Of a stretch of DNA of 64,000 nt, positions 43,617 through 52,773 are shown piece after piece. Within the stretch, counting starts at the first letter, position 1; every line of letters begins with the position of its first letter. Source of the stretch: Kaistia terrae (GTDB lineage: Bacteria > Pseudomonadota > Alphaproteobacteria > Rhizobiales > Kaistiaceae); assembly GCF_026344005.1 (NCBI RefSeq), contig NZ_JAPKNH010000001.1:62001-126000 (forward strand). Reading direction: 5' to 3'. The position numbers and the translations under genes were made by a program. The notes beneath the pieces were generated by a model. That model ran no database searches, was not told the origin of the DNA, and worked only from the letters and a program-made list of their open reading frames with translations.

Positions 43617-44861
43617 ATGGATCTGCCTATGTCCGCGTCCCGTCCCGACGATGCCCGCCTGCCTGTCACCGTGCTTTCCGGCTTTCTCGGCGCCGGCAAG
43701 ACCACGCTCTTGAACCACATCCTCAACAATCGCGAAGGCCGCCGGGTCGCCGTCATCGTCAACGACATGAGCGAGGTGAACATCGACGCGGCGCTGGTGC
43801 GCGACGGCGGCGCCAACCTCTCGCGCACCGATGAGCGGCTGGTCGAAATGTCGAATGGCTGCATCTGCTGCACGCTGCGCGACGACCTGCTCGCCGAAGT
43901 CCGCGCGCTCGCGGCCGAGGGGCGGTTCGATTATCTGCTGATCGAGGGCACCGGCATCGCCGAACCGCTGCCGATCGCCGCCACGTTTGATTTTCGCGAC
44001 GAGGAAGGCCTGTCGCTGGCCGATGTCGCCCGCCTCGACACCATGGTGACGGTGGTCGATGCGGTGAACCTGCTCAAGGACTATTCGAGCCTCGACTTCC
44101 TGTGTGATCGCGGCGAGACGGCGGGCGAGGGCGACGAGCGGACTCTGGTCGATTTGCTCGTCGACCAGATCGAGTTCGCCGACGTCGTCGTCATCAACAA
44201 GACCGGCGATGTCGCGGATGGCGAGCGCGATCTCGTCACGACCATCGTCAAGGCGCTCAATTCCGACGCGCGCATCGTCTTTGCCAGCTTCGGCCGCGTC
44301 GCGATCGACGAGGTGCTCGGCACCGGCCTGTTCGATTATGACAAGGCGCAGGAGCATCCGCTCTGGTTCAAGGAGCTCAACGGTTTTCGCGATCATGTGC
44401 CGGAGACAGAGGAGTATGGCGTATCGAGCTTCGTCTACCGGGCGAGGCGGCCGTTTCATCCGGCCCGATTTCAGTCGTTTCTCGACACGACCTGGCCGGG
44501 GCTCATCCGTGCGAAGGGCCTGTTCTGGCTGGCGACGCGGCCGGAATGGGTCGGAGACATGAGCCTTGCCGGCGCGCTCTGCCGCACCGGGCCGATGGGC
44601 TTCTGGTGGGCCGCCGTACCGAAGGAACGCTGGCCGAACGATCCCGACTGGACCTCGATGCTCCGCCGCAACTGGGCGCCGGTCTGGGGCGATCGCCGGC
44701 AGGAACTGGTCTTCATCGGCACGAAACTCGACGAGGCGGCGATCCGCGCTGCGCTGGACGAATGCCTTGTCGGGCCGTCCGAACCCGCCCGCTTTGATCT
44801 GGGTTCCTTCAGCACGCTGCCGGATCCGTTTCCGGTTTGGCAGCGCGGGCAGGCGGCGTAA
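43617..44861 (+). CDS. CobW/COG0523 GTPase, probable zinc metallochaperone
   Basis: A 414-residue G3E GTPase. Walker A is GFLGAGKTT, and the metal-binding CxCC is in [14 protein letters not shown]. The Walker B-like region is [12 protein letters not shown], and the base-recognition motif is INKTGD. The C-terminal CobW domain begins near [18 protein letters not shown]. Zur-controlled members (ZigA/ZagA type) hand zinc to essential enzymes when the metal is scarce. It follows the DUF4198 gene by 57 bp under the same Zur box, so that role is favoured over cobalt insertion. An in-frame ATG at 43629 is an alternative start. Confidence 0.85.
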   Translation: MDLPMSASRPDDARLPVTVLSGFLGAGKTTLLNHILNNREGRRVAVIVNDMSEVNIDAALVRDGGANLSRTDERLVEMSNGCICCTLRDDLLAEVRALAAEGRFDYLLIEGTGIAEPLPIAATFDFRDEEGLSLADVARLDTMVTVVDAVNLLKDYSSLDFLCDRGETAGEGDERTLVDLLVDQIEFADVVVINKTGDVADGERDLVTTIVKALNSDARIVFASFGRVAIDEVLGTGLFDYDKAQEHPLWFKELNGFRDHVPETEEYGVSSFVYRARRPFHPARFQSFLDTTWPGLIRAKGLFWLATRPEWVGDMSLAGALCRTGPMGFWWAAVPKERWPNDPDWTSMLRRNWAPVWGDRRQELVFIGTKLDEAAIRAALDECLVGPSEPARFDLGSFSTLPDPFPVWQRGQAA

Positions 44862-44863
44862 GC

Positions 44864-45148
44864 GTGCGCCTGTTCAATCCGTTCGCGCCGCGCGATTCCG
44901 CCGTGAATGCCGTGGCTTCGGCCCGGATCAAAGATTGGACCCGCGCGGCGCTCGGGCTCGATGACGGGGTGCGCGTGCTGGTGCATGAACTCGCCTGTTC
45001 GCGACCAAACTGTCCGCCGCGTGAAACGGTGATCCTGGTTGTGCCGGTGGATGCCCCGCCGTTCAAGATCGCCCTGCACAAGACGATGCAGGAACTGACC
45101 GAGGTGGAATTGTCGCTCGCTTGGGGCGGGCATGGGCCGCCCCCTTAG
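44864..45148 (+). CDS. Small conserved protein after CobW GTPase
   Basis: 94 residues, starting at GTG 44864 directly after the CobW stop. RLFNPFAPRDSAVNAVASAR opens it. The core holds RVLVHELACSRPNCPPRETVILV with two cysteines spaced C-x4-C, and the end is ALHKTMQELTEVELSLA. I recognise it only as a conserved companion of CobW genes. The Cys pair and the Zur-operon position suggest metal or partner binding, but this is inference. Its only neighbour downstream is convergent. Confidence 0.65.
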   Translation: MRLFNPFAPRDSAVNAVASARIKDWTRAALGLDDGVRVLVHELACSRPNCPPRETVILVVPVDAPPFKIALHKTMQELTEVELSLAWGGHGPPP

Positions 45149-45224
45149 GATGGCTTGGCTGTGGCGGGTTGAACCCGGATCAGCCTCGCCGGCCGGCGCT
45201 TCGTTGCTCGCGTGCTGCTATTTT

Positions 45225-46649
45225 CTAGCGCTCGGCCGCCTCGCGGATTGCCGCGGTGAGCACCTGGAAAACGCGATCGTCCAGGCTTTGCGATACGTTG
45301 AAGCGCATATAGCTGCCGGCCGATTGCGCGACGCTGAAGGCGTTGCCGGGCGCCAGCACGACATGGTGCGCCAGCGCCGCTTTGGCGACGTCGGACGAGT
45401 CAATCCCGTCCGGCAGCTTGCACCACAGGAACATGCCGGCTTGCGGTTCCAGCCACGGCACGATGCCGATGTTCCGGAGGCGTCCGCCCACCTTCACCAT
45501 GGCGCGGGAAAGCCGCTGGCGCAGGCCATCCAGATGTTTTCGGTAGCTGCCGTCGCGCAGAACGCTGAGCGTCAGTTCGGCATTGAGCCGTCCGCCGCCG
45601 AAGGTGGTGGCGATCTTCAGATCGACCAGGCCGTCGATCCAGTCCGGCCGCGCCGCGATGAAGCCGCAACGGGCCGAGGCCGAGAGTGTTTTCGAGAAGC
45701 TGCCGATCTGGATGACCCTCTCCAACCCGTCGAAAGCGGCGAGGCGCGGGGCAGCGGTCGTCTCGAAATCGGCGAAGATGTCGTCCTCGATGATGGTCAG
45801 GGCAAACTGGTCGGCAAGCTTCAGCAGCCGATGCGCCACCACCGGCGACAGGGTTGCCCCGGTCGGATTGTGGATGGCGGAATTGGTGATGTAGAGGCGG
45901 TGCCGGCGTTCGGCGCAGACCTTGGCGAACAGGTCGATGTCGGGCCCGGTCGGCGTGTAGGGCACGCTGACGATGGTGACGCGATGGGCCCGCAGCAGCG
46001 CCTGGAAATTGAAATAGCACGGGTCGTCGACCAGGACGACGTCGCCCGGCTCGACCAGGAAACGGCAGAGCAGGTCGATGCTCTGCGTGCCCGATTCCGT
46101 CAGAAGGATCTGCTGCGGCGAGACCTCGACGCCCTTGTCGGCGAGGCGCCGGCCGATCAGCTGGCGCAGCGGCGCGAGGCCGAGCGGGGTTCCGTAATCG
46201 GTCAGCGACGCGCCGTCGGCGCGCGACAGGGTTCGCAGCGCGCGGCGAAGGCTTTCCTCCGGCAACCAATCGGGCGGCATCCAGCCGCAGCCGGGCTTGA
46301 GGTCGCTATCGGCGGCGTCGAGCGATTGGCGCGACACCCAGAGCGGGTCGATGGCGCGGTCGCGCTTCGGGCCGATTTCTGACAGCGACAAGGGCGCGGT
46401 CTGGCTGGCGACATAGAAGCCGGAGCCCGGACGCGACAGGATCAGCCCTTCGGCGACGAGGCGCTCATAGGCCTCGACCACGGTTGAATTCGACACGGAG
46501 AGGTTTCGCGCCAGCGCGCGGATCGACGGCAGCTTGGCGCCGGCCAGCAGGCTGCGATTGGCGATGCGCTGCCGGATCGTGGCCATCACCTGGCTCGTGA
46601 GCGTGTCGCCCCTGGCGTCGATCGTCATCCGTACGGTTCCCGGTGCCAT
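45225..46649 (-). CDS. MocR-type regulator: GntR helix-turn-helix fused to aminotransferase domain
   Basis: About 474 residues. The N-terminal winged helix (LPSIRALARNLSVSNSTVVEAYERL) is joined to a fold-type I aminotransferase domain whose PLP lysine is in IGSFSKTLSAS, preceded by SAIHNPTGATLS and TIIEDDIFADF. MocR proteins sense PLP or amino-acid adducts and control nearby genes, here probably the divergent DMT exporter at 46752. The start at the ATG ending 46649 is provisional; an in-frame ATG ending at 46628 is equally possible. Frames running beyond 46649 into the exporter are spurious. Confidence 0.85.
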   Translation of the reverse strand: MAPGTVRMTIDARGDTLTSQVMATIRQRIANRSLLAGAKLPSIRALARNLSVSNSTVVEAYERLVAEGLILSRPGSGFYVASQTAPLSLSEIGPKRDRAIDPLWVSRQSLDAADSDLKPGCGWMPPDWLPEESLRRALRTLSRADGASLTDYGTPLGLAPLRQLIGRRLADKGVEVSPQQILLTESGTQSIDLLCRFLVEPGDVVLVDDPCYFNFQALLRAHRVTIVSVPYTPTGPDIDLFAKVCAERRHRLYITNSAIHNPTGATLSPVVAHRLLKLADQFALTIIEDDIFADFETTAAPRLAAFDGLERVIQIGSFSKTLSASARCGFIAARPDWIDGLVDLKIATTFGGGRLNAELTLSVLRDGSYRKHLDGLRQRLSRAMVKVGGRLRNIGIVPWLEPQAGMFLWCKLPDGIDSSDVAKAALAHHVVLAPGNAFSVAQSAGSYMRFNVSQSLDDRVFQVLTAAIREAAER

Positions 46650-46650
46650 A

Positions 46651-46668
46651 ACAGTTTGTTCCAACTGT
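46651..46668. promoter_or_regulatory. Inverted repeat in the MocR/DMT divergent promoter
   Basis: ACAGTT (46651-46656) and AACTGT (46663-46668) separated by 6 bp, right at the regulator start and about 85 bp before the exporter. A candidate MocR operator. Confidence 0.45.
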
Positions 46669-46751
46669 ATCGTTCTGTCTCTAGCAAGAAACCGTCCTGG
46701 AGGCGATAGAGCCGCTGAAACCCTGTTGGGCGCGACATGGATTGAGACGAG

Positions 46752-47615
46752 ATGGACAAGACGACGAGCGGTTGGATCAGCGGCTTTATCGGTGTGGTGA
46801 TCTTCAGCGGTTCGCTGCCGGCGACCCGCCTGGCGGTGATGCAGTTCGATCCCGTATTCCTGACGGTCGCGCGCGCCGCGATCGCCGGCATTCTGGCGCT
46901 CGCCTTGCTCCTGGTCTTTCAGCAGAAGCGCCCGGAAAAATCCGATCTTGTCTCGCTGTCCATCGTGGCCGGCGGCGTCGTGCTTGGCTTTCCACTTTTG
47001 ACCGCGCTGGCGCTGCAACACGTGACTTCGGCGCATTCGATCGTTTTCATCGGCCTGCTGCCGCTGGCAACCGCGATCTTCGGCGTTCTTCGCGGTGGCG
47101 AACGGCCGAAGCCGGCCTTCTGGATCTTCTCGTTGCTGGGCAGCGCCGCCGTTGCCGGTTTTGCGCTGGCGCAAGGGCTGGCGGCGTCGCCTCAGGGCGA
47201 CCTGCTGATGCTGGCGGCGGTTATCGTCTGCGGCCTCGGCTATGCCGAAGGCGCCAAGCTCTCGCGCACCATCGGCGGCTGGCAGGTCATCTCCTGGGCG
47301 CTGGTGCTCTCTTTGCCGATCATGCTGGCCGTGTCGGCCGTCTATCTCCCGGCGAGCTTTTCCGGCATCGGTGCGCCGGCCTGGCTGGGGCTCGCTTATG
47401 TGTCGCTCTTCAGCATGCTGATCGGCTTCGTGTTCTGGTATCGCGGGTTGGCGCTCGGCGGGATTGCCGCCGTCGGCCAGTTGCAGTTGCTGCAGCCATT
47501 CTTCGGGCTGGCCCTGGCGGCCTGGCTGCTGCACGAGCCTGTCAGCTGGATGATGCTGGTCGTGACGGTCGCCGTCATCGCCTGCGTCGCGGGAGCCCGG
47601 CGCTTCGCCCGCTAG
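46752..47615 (+). CDS. DMT-superfamily (EamA) transporter
   Basis: A 287-residue inner-membrane protein with ten predicted helices in two EamA repeats. The first opens WISGFIGVVIFSGSLPATRLAV and the second starts near DLLMLAAVIVCGLGYAEGAKLS. Members export amino acids, amines or other metabolites. Divergence from a MocR regulator, a common arrangement, suggests control by it and an amino-acid-like substrate. A repeat element follows the stop. Confidence 0.87.
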   Translation: MDKTTSGWISGFIGVVIFSGSLPATRLAVMQFDPVFLTVARAAIAGILALALLLVFQQKRPEKSDLVSLSIVAGGVVLGFPLLTALALQHVTSAHSIVFIGLLPLATAIFGVLRGGERPKPAFWIFSLLGSAAVAGFALAQGLAASPQGDLLMLAAVIVCGLGYAEGAKLSRTIGGWQVISWALVLSLPIMLAVSAVYLPASFSGIGAPAWLGLAYVSLFSMLIGFVFWYRGLALGGIAAVGQLQLLQPFFGLALAAWLLHEPVSWMMLVVTVAVIACVAGARRFAR

Positions 47616-47773
47616 GGCCAGATCCATCTGGGTCGATTCCGACTTTTCACCTCTCCCTGAGGGAGAGGTCGGCTCGAAAAGCCGGGTGAGGGTTTAGGGA
47701 ACCATCCGAAGCGGCCGTAAACCCTCACCCGCCGGCCTTTGGCCGTCGACCTCTCCCTCAGGGAGAGGTGAAG
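47615..47773. repeat. Dispersed intergenic repeat, copy B, forming a large inverted structure
   Basis: The left arm (47615-47697) holds GGGCCAGATCCATCTGGGTC, a TTTTCACCTCTCCC-GAGGGAGAGGT palindrome and GGGTGAGGGTTTAGGG. The right arm (47717-47773) is its inverse, with ACCCTCACC and another CTCTCCCTCAGGGAGAGG. Such CCTCTCCCTGAGGGAGAGG elements are common between genes in Hyphomicrobiales. Together the arms could form one long hairpin after the DMT gene. Confidence 0.75.
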
Positions 47774-47920
47774 AAGGATGGTTCAAAGAAGATCTCGAGG
47801 GTGAGGGGACGATCATGGACAGCTTGTTCACCGAAGCGCTTGTTTCGGGGCGAGGGCGAGTGGCCTACTTGGGTTGGAACGAGCGCGCTGGATTGCGCTC
47901 CCCAGCAACGGGAGATCCTC

Positions 47921-48850
<930 letters not shown>

Positions 48851-48870
48851 GCCGGTTCAGCGCCAAGAAA

Positions 48871-48909
48871 AAGCCCGCGCGGAGCGATCCGCGCGGGCTT
48901 CGTTTTTTC
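48871..48909. terminator. Rho-independent terminator between convergent genes
   Basis: A 12-bp stem, AGCCCGCGCGGA (48872-48883) and TCCGCGCGGGCT (48888-48899), 4-nt loop, with A-rich left flank and T6 on the right. It can stop both the dioxygenase (+) and MFS (-) transcripts. Confidence 0.92.
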
Positions 48910-48933
48910 TGTCGCCTCAGGGGCGGAAAGACA

Positions 48934-50289
48934 TCAGGCGTCGATGTCGATGTCCTTGGTTTCCTTGCCGAGCAGCAGCGCGATCAGAGTCAGCACGCCC
49001 ATGGCCGACAGGTAGATGCCGACCCAGAACGGGCTGCCGCCGCCATAGCTCCACAGCGCCACGGCAATGAACGGCGCCACAGCCGCGCCGAGGATGGACG
49101 AGACATTGTAGGAAATGCCCGAGCCGGTATAGCGCACATTGGCCGGGAACAATTCCGGCAGCAGCGCGCCCATCGGGCCGAAGGTCATGCCCATCAGCGT
49201 GAAGCCGAGGATCAGCCAGGCCATCACGCCAAACGTGCCGGCGGACAGGATCGGCACCCAGAGCAGGCCGAACAGGATGATGCCGAGCGTGACGCAGATC
49301 AGCGTCCGGCGACGGCCCCAACGTTCGGCCCAGGGGCCGGAGGCGAGCGTGAAGATGCCGAAGAACACGACGCCGACGATCATCATCAGCACGAAGGTGC
49401 GATAATCATAGCCGAGGCCCGTCAGCGCGCCGTCGGTCGCCGCGCGGCCATAGCTGAGCGAGAAGGTCGTCATCAGGTAGAACAGAACATAGGTCGCCAG
49501 CATGTAGAACGTGCCGAGGATCAGTTCCCGCCAATGCAGCTGGAAGGCGGCGACCAGCGGCACCTTCTGGACCTTGCCGGTCTCGACCGTCTTCTCGAAG
49601 GCGTTGCTTTCGACCAGGTTCAAGCGGACCCAGAGGCCGATGATGACCATCACGGCGGAGAACAGGAACGGAATGCGCCAGCCCCATTCGAGGAAGGCGG
49701 TCGACGGCCGCGACGGATCGTCGGAAGGCAGCAGCGCCGCGATGATCAGGAACAGGCCGTTGGCGATGATGAAGCCGAGCGGAGCGCCGAGCTGCGGGAA
49801 GGTGCCGAAGATGGCGCGCTTTCCGGGGGGCGCGTTTTCCGTGGCGACCAGCGCCGCGCCGCTCCATTCGCCGCCGAGCGCAAAGCCCTGCGCCAGGCGG
49901 AGGATCACCAGCATCGCCGGGGCGAGCCAGCCGACCATCGCATAGGTCGGCAGCAGGCCGATCAGGAAGGTCGCGATGCCCATGGTGAGCAGCGCGCCGA
50001 CCAGCGTCAGCTTGCGGCCGCGCTTGTCGCCCAGATGGCCGAAATAGATCGCGCCGAGCGGGCGGGCGACCATCGCGGCGCCGAAGACGGCGAACGAGGC
50101 CAGCAACGCCGTCGTGTCATTGCCGGTCGGGAAGAACAGGTGCGGGAACACCAGCACCGCCGCCGTGGCATAGACGTAGAAATCGTAGAATTCGATGGTT
50201 GTGCCGACAAGGCTGGCCAGGAGAACGCGCGAGCGCGAATTGGCTGGCGCGGCGCTCCTGCCTGTCATGGCTTGGGTGGTCGATGACAT
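48934..50289 (-). CDS. MFS transporter, metabolite:H+ symporter (MHS) family
   Basis: A 451-residue twelve-helix carrier. The opening VGTTIEFYDFYVYATAA, the loop motif GHLGDKRGRKLTL and RLAQGFALGGEWSGAAL are characteristic of the MHS group (KgtP, ShiA, ProP-like), which imports dicarboxylates, shikimate, osmolytes or aromatic acids. The substrate is not deducible. GGAG precedes the ATG at 50289. It converges with the dioxygenase gene across a shared terminator. Confidence 0.87.
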   Translation of the reverse strand: MSSTTQAMTGRSAAPANSRSRVLLASLVGTTIEFYDFYVYATAAVLVFPHLFFPTGNDTTALLASFAVFGAAMVARPLGAIYFGHLGDKRGRKLTLVGALLTMGIATFLIGLLPTYAMVGWLAPAMLVILRLAQGFALGGEWSGAALVATENAPPGKRAIFGTFPQLGAPLGFIIANGLFLIIAALLPSDDPSRPSTAFLEWGWRIPFLFSAVMVIIGLWVRLNLVESNAFEKTVETGKVQKVPLVAAFQLHWRELILGTFYMLATYVLFYLMTTFSLSYGRAATDGALTGLGYDYRTFVLMMIVGVVFFGIFTLASGPWAERWGRRRTLICVTLGIILFGLLWVPILSAGTFGVMAWLILGFTLMGMTFGPMGALLPELFPANVRYTGSGISYNVSSILGAAVAPFIAVALWSYGGGSPFWVGIYLSAMGVLTLIALLLGKETKDIDIDA

Positions 50290-50606
50290 TGAAAAGAGGC
50301 TCCACGGGGACGCGCAGCAGCAACGGGCAGCGTCCTTCGTCCGAAGCGGGCTGATGGGGAGCTGGTCGTCGCGGTCGCGGCGAAAGTCGCCGTGTTCTGT
50401 GCGTCAGGATACGATGTTGTGCGTATAGCCGAGCTTTCGACCGATTGCACCCCATGAAACGCCGTTTTTGAAGCGATTGTGTCGTTGCGGCCGCCCGGCG
50501 CATCGTCTCGGGGCGGTTCTGGCAAGTCGACGCGCGAAGCGGTGTTCGCGCGTCGAAGTTGTATGGCTCGCCACGAGCGGCCCTATTGGGGAGCGGTTTG
50601 CGCGGC
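50290..50606. other. Intergenic region upstream of the MFS gene
   Basis: 317 bp that should contain the MFS promoter. No other gene, palindrome or repeat was recognised. Confidence 0.4.
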
Positions 50607-50849
50607 TTACTTGTCAGCCATGCGCTTCAGGCGGTCGAGCACTTCGGCGACGACAATGTTCGGCGGCGGCTGGCGGGTTCCGCCCTTGAGGTTGCTCGGC
50701 ACATTGAGCCGCACCTTGACGGCTTCGATGTCGACATCCTTGGCGCCGGGGATCGAGGCGACAAAGGCCATGATCGCCGTCATGCCGGCATCGATGTTGC
50801 GCATGGCGTGATTGATCTCGTCGATCAAAGCCTTGGTATTCGTGTCCAT
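50607..50849 (-). CDS. Small conserved hypothetical protein
   Basis: 80 residues starting at the ATG ending 50849, with GGAGAACGG in front; longer in-frame readings lack this site. The N-terminal half is one amphipathic helix (TKALIDEINHAMRNIDAGMTAIMAFVAS) and the C-terminal half ends EVLDRLKRMADK. No signal peptide or membrane helix is seen. I do not recognise the family. It is divergent from the first IalB-like gene across a 450-bp gap. Confidence 0.6.
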   Translation of the reverse strand: MDTNTKALIDEINHAMRNIDAGMTAIMAFVASIPGAKDVDIEAVKVRLNVPSNLKGGTRQPPPNIVVAEVLDRLKRMADK

Positions 50850-51300
50850 TCGCCGTTCTCCTTGAATAGGCGCGGCTTGATCCCATGAATTGGCGAAGCT
50901 GTCGAATCCGGCGGCGGGCGGCTGGGTCCGCAGGATCGGCGGCGCCGCCGAGCGCATCACGGAATCGAGGACGACGCCGTTCCGGAATCCGTCGGTGAAA
51001 GTCCATGCCGGTTATGACCGGGCGCGCGTTCGGGGTGCGGATCGGCGATGCGCAGCTCGCGGATTCGGCTGGATTGGCTTCACCGTGGGCAGTTGGGCGT
51101 GCCCGGTCCGACGCCGGAAAGCTGTCTTTCTGGTGGACGCAGCGCCAGGGAAGATTGCCCAGCGATACAAACAAACACGGCACCCATATCTTCCGCTGGC
51201 ATGTCGGCAGCGCTCGTCTATAGAGAGACATGTCATGCGTTCTGCCGTCGCGGAATTCCGGGGCGAACCGCGACGCTGGATTTCATATTGGGGGATTGAG
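50850..51300. other. Gap upstream of the IalB-like gene
   Basis: 451 bp without a supported gene. A plus-strand frame runs into the IalB gene, but its composition (Arg-rich, no start site) looks non-coding. It likely contains promoters for both flanking genes. Confidence 0.4.
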
Positions 51301-51849
51301 ATGATCAAGGGATTCACGCGCTGGGTGCAGCCCTCGCTTGTCGCCGCTGCGCTTGTGTTCGGCGCGCCGGCGCTGGCCTCGGCTCAGGAACAGGGCGGGG
51401 ATGTTCCTGTCCTCGGCGCCAACAAGGCAGCCGCCGCGGCCGCGCCGAGCTGGCTCAGCACCTGTCAGGGCCCCGGCCGTGCCGCCGAGCTCGAATGCCA
51501 GATGGAGCAGCGCGCCGTTATCTCCGGCTCGGGTCAGCTCATCGGCTCGGTCACGATCCGCGTCCCGTCGCAGACGCGCAAGCCTGTCCTGATGGTTCGC
51601 GGTCCGCTCGGCCTTTCGCTGGCAAGCGGCGTCACGATCGACGTCGATGACGCCTCGCCGCTGGCCCTGCCGCTGCAGACCTGCGACGCGGGCGGCTGCT
51701 ACGCCGGCGCGCCGATCACCGACGAGCTGCTGAACGCCATGTTCAAGGGCCAGAAGCTCAACGTGACGTTTGAAAACCTCAGCAAGGAGCCGATCAAGCT
51801 GCCGATGTCGCTCACGGGCTTCTCGGCCACCTACGGCAAGATCAAGTAG
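51301..51849 (+). CDS. Invasion-associated locus B (IalB) family protein
   Basis: 182 residues. The signal peptide (1-29, ending ASAQE) is followed by an IalB-type beta domain: WLSTCQ, LECQMEQRAVISGSGQLIGSVTIRV, LPLQTCDAGGCYAGAPIT and FKGQKLNVTFENL. Four cysteines probably form two disulfides. IalB-family proteins are periplasmic or outer-membrane factors, named for Bartonella red-cell invasion but widespread in free-living relatives. GGGGATTGAG precedes the ATG. A second family member follows 93 bp later. Confidence 0.85.
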   Translation: MIKGFTRWVQPSLVAAALVFGAPALASAQEQGGDVPVLGANKAAAAAAPSWLSTCQGPGRAAELECQMEQRAVISGSGQLIGSVTIRVPSQTRKPVLMVRGPLGLSLASGVTIDVDDASPLALPLQTCDAGGCYAGAPITDELLNAMFKGQKLNVTFENLSKEPIKLPMSLTGFSATYGKIK

Positions 51850-51942
51850 TCCGGAACAGCGGATCGGGGGGCTCGTAACGCCCCCCGGCACGCAACGCGA
51901 CTATCAGGGGTTGAGCGGCTGCGGGGGCAGGGGCGCCAGACG

Positions 51943-52569
51943 ATGCGCGATGCATTTGATGACGAGGATAAGGGCGGACGGCCGGTTCTCTGGACGATTT
52001 TCGCCGTGCTGGTCGTGGCGTCGATCATCGCGGTCGGGCTGACATGGCGCAACCGGGGCTTCGACAACATGCTGGCGATGGTCGGCATCGACAGGAGCGT
52101 CAGCGATGCCGCGCCGGTAATCCACGCCGCCGATGTCGGCGCACCGTCGGTCGATGTCGGTGAACGGATCGGCGACTGGTTCGTGACGTGCGACCAGGCG
52201 ACGAAGCGTTGCGCGCTGACGCAGACCAACCGGCAGGCGGGTCTGCCGTCAGCGTCATGGCGGATCGAGCGGACGGCGGCCGGTGACCTGATCGGGGTCT
52301 GGACCCTGCCGACCGGGGTCATGATTGGTCGCGGGATGCAACTGGCGCTCGATGGCGGCACACCGAGCGTGGTTCCCTATGATTCCTGCGCGAAATCCTC
52401 TTGCGAGGTGCGCGCCAAGCTCGGGCCGGATTTCGTCGACTTGATGCGGGCGGCGGCAAGGACCGGCGCGACGGTGACGCTCAAGGGGGGCTCCACCCAG
52501 AGCTATGAATTCAGCCATGACGGGCTGACGGCGGGCCTAGCCCGGCTGACGGCTGCCGCGCAGGGCTAG
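51943..52569 (+). CDS. IalB-family protein with N-terminal membrane anchor
   Basis: 208 residues. A short cytoplasmic acidic head (MRDAFDDEDKGG), one membrane helix (about 15-36), a linker, then the IalB-type domain: GDWFVTCDQATKRCALTQ and VVPYDSCAKSSCEVRAKLG with four cysteines. It lacks a cleavable signal, so it would stay anchored in the inner membrane facing the periplasm, unlike the secreted paralogue just upstream. The two may act together; the exact role is not known. Confidence 0.78.
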   Translation: MRDAFDDEDKGGRPVLWTIFAVLVVASIIAVGLTWRNRGFDNMLAMVGIDRSVSDAAPVIHAADVGAPSVDVGERIGDWFVTCDQATKRCALTQTNRQAGLPSASWRIERTAAGDLIGVWTLPTGVMIGRGMQLALDGGTPSVVPYDSCAKSSCEVRAKLGPDFVDLMRAAARTGATVTLKGGSTQSYEFSHDGLTAGLARLTAAAQG

Positions 52570-52773
52570 CCTTTCACCGTTTCCTGAAACGGCGCTTCGC
52601 GCGAACCGCCCGACGCTCCGTGCGCAACGGTGAGTGGCCTATCGCGTGCTGATTCCTGAGCACGCACGCGCTAGTTGACGTTACGGCATGTCGTCGTCAG
52701 CATGGTGCCGCAGCGTCCCGTTGGCTTTTTGCCGGCCGGAGAGTTGCGCGGGCGCGGCGGGCGGCGGATCGGG

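Noticed and set aside
46650-47627. N-terminal extension of the MocR regulator by over 300 residues
   Set aside because: It runs antisense through the DMT transporter and gives repetitive Gln/Arg/Asp sequence; the regulator has proper starts at 46649 or 46628.
47640-47773. CRISPR-like array at the repeated CTCTCCCTGAGGGAGAGG elements
   Set aside because: There are only two copies in opposite orientation, no regular spacers and no cas genes; they are palindromic intergenic repeats.
50890-51300. Upstream extension of the first IalB-like protein
   Set aside because: The extension is Arg-rich with no start site, while ATG 51301 has a ribosome site and begins a signal peptide.
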